Part shown: positions 45,278 through 56,834 of the stretch, one piece after another
Layout of the letters: the number at the start of each line of letters is the position of its first letter
Position numbering within the stretch: the first letter of the stretch is position 1
DNA from: Acholoe squamosa
Lineage: Eukaryota; Annelida; Polychaeta; Phyllodocida; Polynoidae
Reading direction: 5' to 3'
Assembly: GCA_949317995.1 (NCBI GenBank)
Contig: OX439036.1
Location: 23,968,854-24,032,853 of the forward strand
Length of the DNA stretch: 64,000 nt
The notes under the pieces: model-generated
Told to the model about the DNA's origin: nothing
Databases searched by the model: none
The model's input: the letters and a program-made list of their open reading frames with translations, nothing else
Program-made: the position numbers and the translations under genes

Positions 45278-45975
45278 CACTGAAAATATAGGATTCTATT
45301 AAGGTGATCACTATTGATGAGTTAAGGTCCTCTTTCCCTATTGATGACCTAAGGTATTCATTATGATCACCCAACAGCTGCCCAAGGTCATCACTTTGAT
45401 GATATTTTTCTACCACCAGGGGGCCCTAGTATACAACAATAGGATATGCAATGCTCACATAGTGAGCTACTCATTTTTTTATCCACAATACTCTTGATCA
45501 TCAGTGTCTCTAAGATTAATGATGTGAAAAATTTCATCACAAGGGAATGTTAATTGATCAAAAATGTCATTTGGTCAAAATTATCAAAGACGAAAGCATG
45601 TTAAATGATTGACACCTCTTTTGTCACTCAAACCATAATTATAACAATGGGGAATGGCTAATATTCCTTATACAAAAACTACATGTATGCCTCACCAAGG
45701 CATCATAAGTTAGCTGTAAGTGCCCTTAATGGATGCTTGGTTGTGGGGAGGGAAGGGGATAATTATGCAAATTTATGCAAAAATCTTAATTAATGACAAC
45801 GTAATTATTCACAAACCCCTCTCTAAACAGTTCAGACAGGTACTCTGTAGTGATCACCCAGGGTGATCACATGTGATCACCTTAAAGATCATGGGGTACT
45901 CCCCCTCAGGACCATCAATAAGATGACAAAAAGTGATCACTACAGAGTACCTTTTTAATCCTTATCTTTTCAGTG
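45278..45975. mobile_element. 698-bp CACTGA-ended element with GTGATCAC palindromes
   Basis: The left end CACTGAAAATATAGGATTCT and the reversed right end CACTGAAAAGATAAGGATTA are flanked by TA (45,276-45,277 and 45,976-45,977). The 8-base palindrome GTGATCAC occurs at 45,304, 45,850, 45,863, 45,873 and 45,933, clustered near the ends. A CTCF-like core lies at 45,413. It has no coding capacity and the same build as the 21,954 element. Confidence 0.88.
45413..45426 (+). promoter_or_regulatory. CTCF-like core motif in a transposon
   Basis: CCACCAGGGGGCCC fits CCASYAGRKGGC exactly in its first 12 bases. Occupancy is not shown. Confidence 0.4.
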
Positions 45976-45977
45976 TA

Positions 45978-48908
45978 GATTCTACAGATATCTGCTTGTG
46001 GGACACACATTTGGCAGCCCTTTGTTAAACCCTACCCCAGCACAATAAGACCACTGTACGATTTTGGAGGCGACCTGGCTTCTTTGGCGCTGTGGAGTTT
46101 AAGCCATAATAATTCATAACTGGTACGGGTGATAATTTCTGAAGGGTTCAATACCTATTGAGTCTCCTCTTGCATGATCGTCATCATTGTCAAATTAACA
46201 ATGTTCGTTGGTCGGTGGCAACGAAGTGTGTATCTTTAAGGCAATTTTCAATATCTCTGCATAGGTTACCACAGGCTAAATGTTAAATACGGTCTATTCC
46301 AAGCTGTGAAGTTCAGTCTAATTGTATCCATTATAGGCAAAGTATTCCATGGTACTGCTAATCATCTAAAGAACAATATGACACACAAGTTCAAAATCAC
46401 TGCTAAACCTGACTACTTAAGTTCGCTTAAAGGCCCTGAATTCATTGTCACATCCTTCCTCTCTCGTGACAGGGAGTTCGACTGAGAGGAGATATTAAGG
46501 GCTTTGGAGCAGCTTTTCATTGTGATCACGCGATGAGCATATTGAACTGCTCGTGAGTGGGTCTGAGAACTTGTTAATGAGGAGGGAAGACTAAAATGAC
46601 GCCCACGCCCCCTGCCCACGAGTCTCATAAACAATCGCCAATTGAGGGTTCCATCTTGAAACTACCCCAAAGTAGACGAGGATTCGACTTTTAGCTATAT
46701 CCTAATGGAAAATAACCAACCACTCAGAACCCACATACCAATAGAACTCATCTAAACTGACCACGTACAACACAATGCAGTAGCTATGACTTGATTACCT
46801 TGGGCAGCGGTCATGACATGTTTTATTCTTATCCAGTTCAATTCAACTTCGAATGCTTTAACAACTGCAGGGAAGAACATCGCTCTCATTTCGTCACACA
46901 GAGACATCCCTTTTTGAGAAGTTATGATAAATAACGATGATGGAAGAATTTCATTAGGCAATTGCAGGCAACATCCATTTAGAAAATTCATGGCTCTCTG
47001 GCCTCCATTGTCAAACCTGACAACTGATAAGCCGGCTGATAAATAACATTACCAATGCCTTTCCCTAACCCATCTTCATCTAAATTGTTCTATGTTTCCT
47101 TTCCATCTATATGTACTCTCTCTTATTTCTAATCTTTCCTTCTCGGTTTTGGTGTATTCCTGCTGTCGAAACGGCAGCATTTCTCTCTCTGTGTGTCTGT
47201 CTGTCTCTGTCTCTCTCATTCTCTCTCACTTATAGGGCAACAGTACGGTACCAACATCAGGCAATGCTTCTTTTCTTGCACAGGATGCCTACCAAGCCCT
47301 TTCAATATTCATTGAACATTTGCCCATATTTTGATGCCTGCGAATCGTGGTCACATGTATATATTCAGCCATACCCAACAGTCGTTCACGGTCTACACTT
47401 CCAGCCACTGAAATCTCTATACAGCAACGAACAAGTCCTTTCATTTCTCTTCACCAGCCAGAGACTCTGATATCCGTGCAGCCTACTACACCTAACGATC
47501 CCTCCCTGAAACGACCGCCCCAACCGGTGCCTAAGCCCCCATGAAGCTCTTATATAGAACTTCAATTAATCAAGACTCTCTTTTAGGTGGCCCCTTATAT
47601 TTCAGCTACCCTCCCCAACCTGTACATCTGACATCTTTTAGCAGTAACATTAATTTTCTGCCCCTCCTCCCTCATCACCTCCATCCCTTCGACACCACCA
47701 GCCCTATACCCCGGCCATCCTCCTATCTTTAGCTGTACACCAGATTTACGTCCACGTGTGGAGAATAAAAGCCCCACTTTACCCATCTACTCCATATTGC
47801 AGAAGTCTGTATCTAGTAACCCCCAACAGCCTGGAAGGAATACAGCAAGGATTGACCTCTTAATCAGGTGCCTGGCCTGCTAAGTGTTAGGTTTCTCAAG
47901 ACATGCGTTATCTAGTTCCAAGCCTTTAATTTCTAATATGCCAGGGGTGTATGTCAGAAGTCAAAATATATTTCCAATTTGCTTTTACAAAGTGTACAAA
48001 GCCCTGTTAGTGTAAGACATAAATATTAGATTTAGGTTTCCTTCTGACCACTATTATGAAATGCACAAAGCCAAATTCTTTATGTCGTTTTACCGTAAGG
48101 ATCAGTTATACCAACAAACGAGTGATGATTATTTTTTGTATTTGATAAGAATTCAAAATTCATTTAAAGATGATGACTAAGGAAGGGCACACGTCAGGCA
48201 AAAACAACAAACGTTTCTTATCAGCTTTATTCAAATCCGAATGCAAATAGAGAGAAATAGGTTATTTTCTTTGGTCCTTTGGAAGTTGCATAAAAAATAA
48301 TTGTTTAAAAAGGGCCTCACATTTTATCAACTGGGACTTAAGTGTATTATTTCACATTCTTGTTGCGACCATTGCAACTGTTATACAGATAAGGTTTCGT
48401 TGCAAATATCTATATTATGCCTTCTTGAATCTCGCATCTAGTTCGAATGATCAGGCAATCTATAGAAAACGACCAACTTTTTTTTTATCAATGACAATTA
48501 CGTATGCAGGCCTTTTTATTTTTATTCTGATTTGGAGCATTATATGGATTTGATACAAATATGAAGAGGGCCCATTTACAAGTGAAGATTCGCATGCATT
48601 TGGTCCTGCGATGCATGTGACACGACATCTATATCGGTATAATATTGTCTGCAGGACGGTACATAGAATCCTCCGTCTCCTATCATCATAGCATACTTAT
48701 ACGCATTGGCGTGCTTCTAAAAGCTATATATGATGTTATTCCATGTTCAATGTAATCAGCTACTAGACATACATTTTGTGTTTAGTATGGTTTTAGATGT
48801 AGAAGGTGCAATGTTACGTGCTAGTATTCGTAATTTATAACTACAACGAACTGAATACACAGTATGCTATTTTTCAGTTGTCATTGTTAAGTAACATGTG
48901 CTAATATT
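45978..48908. other. No gene recognised; pyrimidine-rich tract
   Basis: A CT/TG-rich simple tract (about 47,178-47,232, TCTCTCTCTGTGTGTCTGTC) creates a false serine/leucine-rich 119-codon frame. Otherwise nothing is seen. Confidence 0.5.
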
Positions 48909-49523
48909 GTGACCCATCAAGGGAGAACACCCCTCCGCAGGGGATTTTTAATTGCCCATTTGGCCACCAGGGGCGTTGGAGGGGCAAAATTACTCTAAAA
49001 TCATTATAATAATACATTAATCTAGTTTTTGATGCAGAATTCAATGGTCTCATTTAAAATGCACTGTTTTCGGTAGAAAGGGCCCATATTTGGATAGTAA
49101 AATGAACATTTTTCATGAGAAATCAACCTATATCCCTGTTCTTGGTTGCCATGGCAACCATCCCATCAATCAAAATTTGTAGATTTGTATGCCAAATTTC
49201 AGGGATACTCACCAAAAACCCAAAACTGAAAACAGAAATGGAAAATTCCTTCTAGATCAAAATCTATGATAAATAGCACCATATTCTTCTGTATTTTTCT
49301 ATGAAACAAGCTGATTTATTGTGTTTTTAGACATTATTATGGTTTATAATGTATTTAGAGCTTAATCATTGATTTCAGAAATGAATAACAGCCTATGTTA
49401 AAAATGGGGTTCTGACATACCTACTAGGAATATTTAAGCCAACGATGTCTCATTTTAAAGATCTGTAGATGAACTTTGATAATGAATTTTTGTGCAGAGG
49501 GGTGTTTTTGCTTGCCTGGTCAC
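48909..49523 (-). mobile_element. 615-bp X-box MITE (copy A2, inverted)
   Basis: On the minus strand it begins GTGACCAGGCAAGCAAAAAC exactly as copy A1, and it ends with GGTCAC. It is collinear with A1 over its full length. It contains the perfect palindrome GTTGCCATGGCAAC at 49,145-49,158 and GGCCACCAGGGGCGTTGG near 48,961. Confidence 0.9.
49145..49158. promoter_or_regulatory. Perfect palindromic RFX X-box in MITE copy A2
   Basis: GTTGCCATGGCAAC is the ideal palindromic form of the X-box. It occupies the same place in the element as in A1. Confidence 0.55.
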
Positions 49524-51327
49524 TTATGCATAAAGCCGAAGACATTTTCCACTTCCCATAGGCCATTCTGGCGCCTGACATTCTTGGTTGGAACTCTTGA
49601 AACAACATTTAACATAAGGGTTATTTACCTGACACCGAGGTTTATTTCGAAGGCAATGACAATGGCTCATTATCTAGTAATGCATCCCTATTGTATACTA
49701 AAATTCTGGGAAGATCTGTCTGTCAAGACAATAGTAAAGGCTTTAGGTGTAACTGCCTTGTTCTAAATGCGCCTGGCTAAATACAGCAATTCTATAAACT
49801 ACTAACGCTGGGTGAGAGATGGCGTTTTCTCCCACTACAGGATAGTGCATCATTTTAACTGCCAGTCGATAACGAAAGTTATAGAATAGTATCAGAGCAA
49901 CGGCATTGTAAAGACAGCTGACATTCGCACAACACTTATTGCTAGTATTTTCTCAGCATTTTATATTGCAGATTACGAAACAGAATACGTGTCTCTCCTT
50001 TTTTGCTCTCAGTCATTGTCCTTTCTATCCCTTAATATCCATTTTAAAGTGTCTGGCAGGAATAGAGTAAAAGCGATTGCACTTTCACTATATTTTCACT
50101 AAAGCATCGAAATGACAATGTTCTTCCCAACAATGCTGTAATGATATGGAGGTTCTGGGCTCATTATTGAGATCAGCTCCAAGGTTATACAGGAGTATTA
50201 AGCATTTTTTGACAGAAATCCCCAGATTGATCAGGTCATGTTAGCTTCATTACTTCTGCAATGGCATTTTTCTTTGCAGTACATGTAAATGCATGGTCCC
50301 AACCATATTTCTATAGTTACGGGCTATTAAAGTGAGTAGTATTTCGTTGTTGTTGAGTGCAATGGTATAACAAATGAGGAATGAAGTAATGAGTATCTAC
50401 TACCAGCATATTCCGTGGAAACCCTACAGGAGGTTTGTCTGATAATCAGAAGGTTGTGGGATCAAATCTCTCCCTATAGCCACCTAGTACTAATTTTACC
50501 GGGCTTCCCAGAGACCTTAGCTGCGCAGGAAACAGGAAACATGATATAGGGAAGGCTGCAAACCACCGTAACCTTGCGTCTAATTCACTATCTCTTATTA
50601 CATCTATGCAAGCCTCACCGTGCTTTGTTTCATTGTAGATCTATATACACCAGGGCATATACATATACACCATCAATAAGACTTCAGTTACCCCTCTATA
50701 CAATAAGCATCATAAAGTGTCGGTATACTTGTGTCGGGTATCCTGTATAATAGAGACCTAGCTAAGAAGCTATCATTCATCATTGACCCTCTATACCCCT
50801 GTATATACTCACATAACGTTTACAGGTCCCACCTACGTCGACTTTCCCTTATATAGTGGACCCTGTGTATTGTCTAATACGAGAAAGCCTATACACCCAT
50901 AAAACATGCATTCATATCTCACATGTGAAAGAGGATTCAGGGTGAGCATGACCAGAATACCTAACAGGAGGTTTGTTAGAGATTTATGCTGTTCTGTGCA
51001 ATTGTGTACAGGGAGTGATAAAGGCCGTGCTTAACAGAACGTAAACCATAGCTGTTTCAATTTTTCACAAGGAGTGTTAAAATGAATTACGAGCATAAAC
51101 AAAGGAGATCTCTGATATATTTGATTTCACTCTTTTATTTGTATTTTTTGTTTGATGGAGTCTATAACATTTACTGATACTCCATTATATGCTGTCATAG
51201 TTGTGTTCGTTGTGGGTAGGTGGATAATTCTAGGTACGATAATACCACGGCAGGGGAGAGAAAAATTCAAGATAGAGGGGGACTCCAGACTTAGAATTCC
51301 ATTGATATTATTTATATTGATTATATG
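49524..51327. other. No gene recognised; possible tRNA-like trace
   Basis: At about 50,430-50,490 the string CTGATAATCAG followed by GGGATCAAATCTC resembles an anticodon arm and T arm, but no A box or acceptor stem is evident, so it is not called. No coding feature is seen. Confidence 0.45.
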
Positions 51328-51671
51328 CAGGGGCGTAGGAAAAGGGGGGGGGGCAGGGGGCCTGGGCCCCCCCAATCATAAAGGAGGGGGGTTGATTATG
51401 TCTGGGCCCCCCCCAAGAAATTTACCAAGAAGTCATAATGAAATGGAAAAGCAGCTAAAACATTCCATCCCAAATTAGATTAATATGTTAAAGGGATAGG
51501 GAAAATGGAGCCCTGAGCCTCAAATCAGATCTAAAATTCACCAAAAATACTTTTCTATTAAATTCTATTATGGGTATGTATAGGCATCATCGCACTCAAG
51601 CCAATAATTCAAGTTGTTCAAATTGGGACCCGGCTGGGCCCCCCAATGAAGATTTGCTTTCTACGCCTCTG
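51328..51671. mobile_element. 344-bp CAGGGGCGTAGG-ended element, copy 1
   Basis: Left CAGGGGCGTAGGAAA and reversed right CAGAGGCGTAGAAA, with long G and C runs (GGGGGGGGGG, GGGCCCCCCC) just inside. The flanking five bases are ATATG on the left and ATATC on the right, four of five matching. The ends fit CAGRGGCG-type hAT elements. Non-coding. Confidence 0.75.
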
Positions 51672-52120
51672 ATATCTATCACTCAAAATGTTGAGATTAT
51701 TTTGTAAAACCTAGATAACAATGGACACTTGCAGCGATTACCTGCTAGCTCTGAATGATCGGCATTTTGTGAGCTAATATCCCTTGCCTTGCTCACTGGA
51801 GCCTTCCACAACTTGGATATTGTTACCAACAATTTTTGTTGTTGCAAAGCCGTGGAATGAGAGACACCGTCGAAGCTATTTACACCTGGAAAATAGAGCT
51901 TTTGTTGTTGTTATGATATGGTTTATGAATTCATTGGACATCTGCTTGGCCAATGTTTACACAATTGGAAGTCGTGTCATGGGTTCTCTCGGTTTCTTTT
52001 TACTTGCACGGACATTGTCAAGCTTTGGATAGGTGTGACTGTGATAATATATTTTTTTTGCGGTGTAAATTGTATTAATAACCAGTAATTTGGGATACAT
52101 GTGTGTTTTCCGGATAACCT
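51672..52120. other. No gene recognised
   Basis: An 82-codon frame at 51,784-52,032 has no recognisable feature. Confidence 0.5.
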
Positions 52121-52123
52121 ATA

Positions 52124-52653
52124 AGGCCAAATCCCACAATGCGAAAATAGCCAGAAAATCCTTGTGATATAGGACATGTGGTTACGTAGCCGATATTGGG
52201 GTGGCAATATCATCTAAGGAGGACCCATAACAGCTAAGAAACCTTGCCAAAGTGTTGTTATTTCAGGAGTGAAATGCATCAAACGTTTTTGATATTTTCC
52301 TCACAAGAGGCCAGAAATCTCTCTAATATACAGAAATTCCCTGTGATTTAGAGAAAAACAAGAATCTCTAGTAAATCACAAGAGGTGTGTACTTTTTTCA
52401 TAAATCAGGACCCAAGTTCCACACACTATAGTCATAAGAATGTTGTACTTGTGAATCAAAATTGCAACTTGTCAGTACAGTGATGACTTTCACAGACATT
52501 TCTCTTCCAACATTGGCTAGTAGTGGGGTTTGATAAAGGTAGGGGTGGTATGGGAACCCTTGTGAATTTTGTTATTGACAAAACTCCAAGGCAGCCGATA
52601 TCCAGAATCACAGGCATTTTAGACCCATTTTTTCGCGTGGTGGAAGTTGGCCT
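52124..52653 (+). mobile_element. Harbinger-like MITE, copy 3 (530 bp)
   Basis: Same orientation as the copy at 31,623; ATA lies outside both ends (52,121-52,123 and 52,654-52,656). The left end AGGCCAAATCCCACAATGCG is identical to copy 1. Length equals that of copy 2. Confidence 0.94.
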
Positions 52654-52656
52654 ATA

Positions 52657-53457
52657 AGGAGACATCCCATTGATCTATTTAGATGTGCTCGCTCTAAATA
52701 GTGTTAAATTCTCGTTATACATGTTACCCTTTTCCACGTTGTGACCCAGGTACATAGACCTTTCACCCATGATGACCTGGACACTCTAGCTGGCTGCTGC
52801 CAAGGGTCGATCACTCTGGTTCAAATAGTAGACAGAAACTAATTAGTTCTAATTGAGGAAGAACTTGCACAAACTACTCACAGAAGAGTGTAGAACATGT
52901 TTATGTTGCTAGTGTGTGGGCGTCATAATGAAAGTACCTGGAGGGCATTGCACATAGTGGAAAAGGTAGTTTTGCCTTCGAGGTGCCACACCTGCAACAG
53001 TCGCTTTCTTTTCCTGACTGTTCTCATGGTGCACAGACAGGCTCATGTCAGTCAGTTTCATGTAGATCTACCTGCTTGTGTAATACACACTACTTTTAGA
53101 TAAGGCAGGTGGCCTTCCCGCCTAATATGGTGAGTATAAGTTGAATGGTTAAATAGAGTGTGACCCTTTAACATTGAAGGTTACCTACTTTGTGCTCTCT
53201 TTAGCTTGTGTGCAGCAGCCTCCTGCACAACATGCAGACCTCACTACCTGTCCTTAGGCCCAGACACGTTTCAGTACCTATTACTATCAGGGAATAGGGC
53301 ACGGGGTATGACCGTGGGTGTGATCTAGACTGTATTGAGACATCGAGGAGCATTTTGATGACCCTCAATATCTCGTGCAGTCTAGAGCACAACCACTGTA
53401 GTTATTCCCATTGTAACATGTACAATTAATGGTGAAATGAAGATGTGCTTATAAGAC
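52657..53457. other. No gene recognised
   Basis: No repeat or exon is recognised. Confidence 0.55.
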
Positions 53458-53739
53458 CAGTGGTCCTTTGCACGGACGGTGAAGATAACTTCAGATGATA
53501 AAAATAAGTCAATTTCATTTTCAAAGGAAACTGAAGATATCTTTGGAAATTTTAAGATATCTTATGAACTGTTATCTCTAACCTATCTTTTCAAGGATAT
53601 CATTGCAAATGTATGACAAATAATGCCAGCGTCTATAGAAATGAAATTCTGAAGATATCCATGAAGATACCTTCTGTGTCATCTTCATTTCTGCCTATCT
53701 TTAGTGAAGATACCTCGCCGCCCGTGCAAAAGACCACTG
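53458..53739. mobile_element. 282-bp CAGTGG-ended element with GAAGATA motifs
   Basis: The left end CAGTGGTCCTTTGCACGGAC and the reversed right end CAGTGGTCTTTTGCACGGGC agree at 18 of 20 bases, followed by GGTGAAGATA / GGCGAGGTATCTTC. GAAGATA(TC) recurs at least six times inside. No convincing target duplication. Non-coding; CAGTGG ends suggest hAT, not proven. Confidence 0.85.
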
Positions 53740-55334
53740 CTACTCATCACAGACGCTCAGCCAATCACAGGGCAGTTCATAAGATCGTAACCATGGTGGC
53801 TTGGATAGACCATGTATAATGTGAGATAGTAAATCTGACACTGCCTTTTGGATTGGTACATTTCCTAGGAACCCAAATCACCTTGCTAGACATTAATTTT
53901 GGACTGTTCGGCTCAGCCTCAGAATCCACTAGATGCACAGCAGCATTGACTTCTGGCAATACTACCAATATCCAACACCAGGTGACAGTATCATACAGAC
54001 AGGCCACTATGTCATTCCAACATCTGCCAATACTTTAACATTATGCTTTTATATATCCTCTAGTGATGCTAAGCTCGGTAACCCAGATATCTAACAAATC
54101 AAAAGTGATGTGGATTTCCTGGACATGTAGCAATCCAAAAGGCATTGTCTTGTACTCATGAACAATAGGAGCTCATTTTGGCCTAAGAACTATACCAGAA
54201 CATTGTTTGTTGGAACTGTTTACATCCATGTGTATATATAATTAATATGTGCAGCGGTTGGCACTATTTTCCTCCAGGGCGTGTATGAATCTCTATGACG
54301 TCATAATAAACATCCTACCACTATATAAGCCACTGGAGTCAAAACCAACGGTCAATTGGTCGCTACAGCTCATATTGGACAGACCATGCTGGCTGGTCCC
54401 AGAATTAGGTGTTGTATGAACGATCGATTTCCAGTTTACTATTGTTAACTAATTATTGTTTTTATTGGTTATTCATTGTACATTTTATTGATATGTCCAA
54501 TGTTTCGAGTCTTAAATAAAGGCATGAATGGATTGATAGGACAATGTCAATTCCCACCAAACTCACTGTCTCCTCCTTTTTCCACATATCATATATTAAC
54601 TTATTATTACTGGTATGGTAATTATTTAATAGTATTACCGGTATCCAATAGCGAACATAATTAATTATGTGTATTATACTAACTTTTGCCTCTAAAATGA
54701 CGCTGCAGCTGTATGGCTAAGTGTATCTGACCTTGATAGCCCCCAAGAGAAGGAACCAACGCCTAATATGCCCAATATACACACCTGCTTATTCCTTACA
54801 GTAACCAAGGGAGTAACTCATTTACCATTCTCCATCAATCTAAACACACCCAAAACACGAGAGTGCAGCAATGTAATATTATAGCTGCATCACATAACAA
54901 TTGAATCCTAAGCCACCCACAGTCGCCATGGATCTCTCCCGCCTCATTCTCCCAAATAAAAGCCCACCTCAGTCCTGTCCCTGTGTCTCGGCGTTACTTG
55001 AGTATTATCTTATCGGCCGTTGCCAGGTCCCCTGTGGGTAGATGTGTCTGGGTTGGACGGCAGGTGACGGCATGTGCGGAGAGCTGGTCCCTGATTTAAT
55101 AACACCGTGCCCGCTGCACTCTGTAGCTTGCCACTGCAAGAAACCAATTACTTGAAGATAATTGTCCCAGGCCTCTGGGCGAGCAACTCTTAACTACTCT
55201 AAACTACTCAGCCAGGTGTACTTTCAAAGTCATGTTCTAGGACAAGTTGGTTCCCCTCCTGGATAGAGACTCTAAATACCTGTGTCCAACGAGATCAAGA
55301 GTGGCCCTGTTCATTTTTATTTGGTATTAACTGA
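53740..55334. other. No gene recognised; one long-range exact repeat
   Basis: Nothing recognised except the 29-base string at 54,409-54,437 that recurs at 59,168. GGAACCAACGC near 54,755 resembles one end of the 132-bp MITE at 17,951 and may be a fragment. Confidence 0.5.
54409..54437 (+). repeat. 29-bp exact repeat, copy 1
   Basis: The 29 bases beginning GTGTTGTATGAACGATCGAT and ending TTCCAGTTT are identical to 59,168-59,196; flanks differ immediately on both sides. Confidence 0.9.
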
Positions 55335-55625
55335 GGTTATTACACGACTTCTGTGATTTTGGGTGCTTTTCCTGAATATTCCCATGCACATACCTGTCGA
55401 TATTGCATGGCATGATGCATGCATCATGACTTTTGTAAGGTGTACAGTTATCCAAGGATAACAGGCACCCAATGTGGTTATCCATGGATAACATGCACAC
55501 CTTACATGTCATATGTTACATGTTAGAACCTACGAAAATTTCATTGCCAGGGTAGGGGTCGAACCTGCACTCTACTGATCCCAAATCCAACTCCCTATGC
55601 ATTGTGCCACAGGGACTGACGAGAA
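55335..55625 (-). mobile_element. tRNA-derived SINE, copy 2 (inverted)
   Basis: On the minus strand it starts TTCTCGTCAGTCCCTGTGGC, has an A box TGGCACAATGC and a B box GGTTCGACCCC, and then the same body order as the copy at 27,694: ACATGTAACATATGACATG, two or three palindromic GTTATCCNNGGATAAC units, CAATATCGACAGGTATGTGC and AATCACAGAAGTCGTGTA. Confidence 0.85.
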
Positions 55626-55759
55626 TAGCAGCAGTAGAATTAAGTTAGGATTACACCACAGTGGACAGAGCTGCCTGTCCTATAGCTACATACCATATTT
55701 CCCCGTTTATAAGCCCAGGCTTGTATTAGTACTGCCTACCACATAAACCTCCTTACTAA

Positions 55760-55942
55760 GGGTCATTTTCCACCACCAGATATGAGTGCTCTATCGGCCG
55801 ATAGCTGCCCCACACAACCACCTCGGCCGAGGGGGCTGCATAGGGTTCAATGGTGGGGCATGGTATCTGTCGGCCGAAAATAGCATCTGCGATGGGTCTA
55901 GCGGCCGCTAGAGGGGCCATATCGGGTGGTGGAAAACGGCCC
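55760..55942. mobile_element. 183-bp MITE, PIF/Harbinger-like, copy 2
   Basis: Ends GGGTCATTTTCCACCACCAG and, reversed, GGGCCGTTTTCCACCACCCG, with TAA outside both (55,757-55,759 and 55,943-55,945). Exactly the same length as the copy at 15,991 and the same CGGCCGA-rich interior, although the middle has diverged. Confidence 0.92.
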
Positions 55943-55945
55943 TAA

Positions 55946-56671
55946 GTGGCAAATTGACCAGGCCTTTACATAAGGATATACGGTACTGCTGGAAGCGTTC
56001 AGACCAAACCAACAGCTGCCGGGCGCCGAGGTGTGTGTACCGATGGTGTAGTGGTTAGCGCATTGCGCTCAGCTTCTAGAGGTAGGCGGGACAAGTCCAG
56101 GTGCGGGCGAACATTTTTTTTCTCTCTGTGTACACACACTATGGCAGGCTTTGAGTCCCGTGGAAGGGGAACGATTTCTGTTTTCAACTTGAATTTATTG
56201 ATTTTCTATTGAATATCTATTGATTAATCGTTAATCGCCCCCTCGTTGCATGCTATTGTTGGATATCAGACACATGTCATGACATATCCATTAATGACTT
56301 GTTCCGTAATTAAAGCTTGGCTGGTGCACATCTTTAGGACGCATTATTAATGAAGTTACTGATTGGCGTAGCTGTCTTGGAAAAGGAAATATCCCAAAGT
56401 AACCATACAATACCTCAAGGATATGCCATTTCTAATTAATGGAGGACAAAAGTTAGCATTATCCCTTTCTTCTTCTTTGGTGTAGAATCGCTTTTTTTAT
56501 GTTCTAGCTCCTGTACACGTTCATAATCTGCTGCAAAGACTGGTCATATGAGATATTAAAGTATAGCACAGAGGATAAAATATACCTTTACTTAAGTGAT
56601 TTTAATCAAGTGAGTTGAAACCCTGGGTTGTGCAATGTCTCGAAGCCATGTTTTAAGGGCTAGGCCTACTC
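55946..56671. other. No gene recognised besides a tRNA-like relic
   Basis: Only the polymerase III-type sequence at 56,035-56,121 stands out. Confidence 0.5.
56035..56121 (+). repeat. tRNA-like sequence with A box and T-run
   Basis: TGGTGTAGTGGTTAGCGCA at 56,044 is a near-ideal polymerase III A box. GGGACAAGTCC about 40 bases later is a degraded B box (7 of 11 consensus bases), and a run of eight T at 56,114 could end transcription. No good cloverleaf forms, so this is probably a SINE head or pseudo-tRNA. Confidence 0.5.
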
Positions 56672-56829
56672 CAGGGGCGTAGGAAGCAAATGTTTATTGG
56701 GGGGCCCAGGGGTCTCGGTTGGGGGGGGGGGAGCTGCTATATTTTTATATAGGCTTATATAGGGAACCTCCTCATTATTGGGGGGGGGGGGTCCAGGGCC
56801 CCCTGCCCCCCCCCTTTCCTACGCCCCTG
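56672..56829. mobile_element. 158-bp CAGGGGCGTAGG-ended element, copy 2, with 5-bp duplication
   Basis: The ends CAGGGGCGTAGGAA and its complement are flanked by TACTC on both sides (56,667-56,671 and 56,830-56,834), a perfect 5-bp target duplication. Long G and C runs lie inside. This supports a short hAT-like element rather than simple low-complexity DNA. Confidence 0.85.
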
Positions 56830-56834
56830 TACTC

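Noticed and set aside
47111..47470. 119-codon serine/leucine-rich membrane protein
   Set aside because: The hydrophobic stretch comes from a CT/TG simple-sequence tract.
50430..50495. tRNA-Ile-like gene
   Set aside because: Only an anticodon-like arm and a T-arm-like string are visible; there is no A box or acceptor stem.
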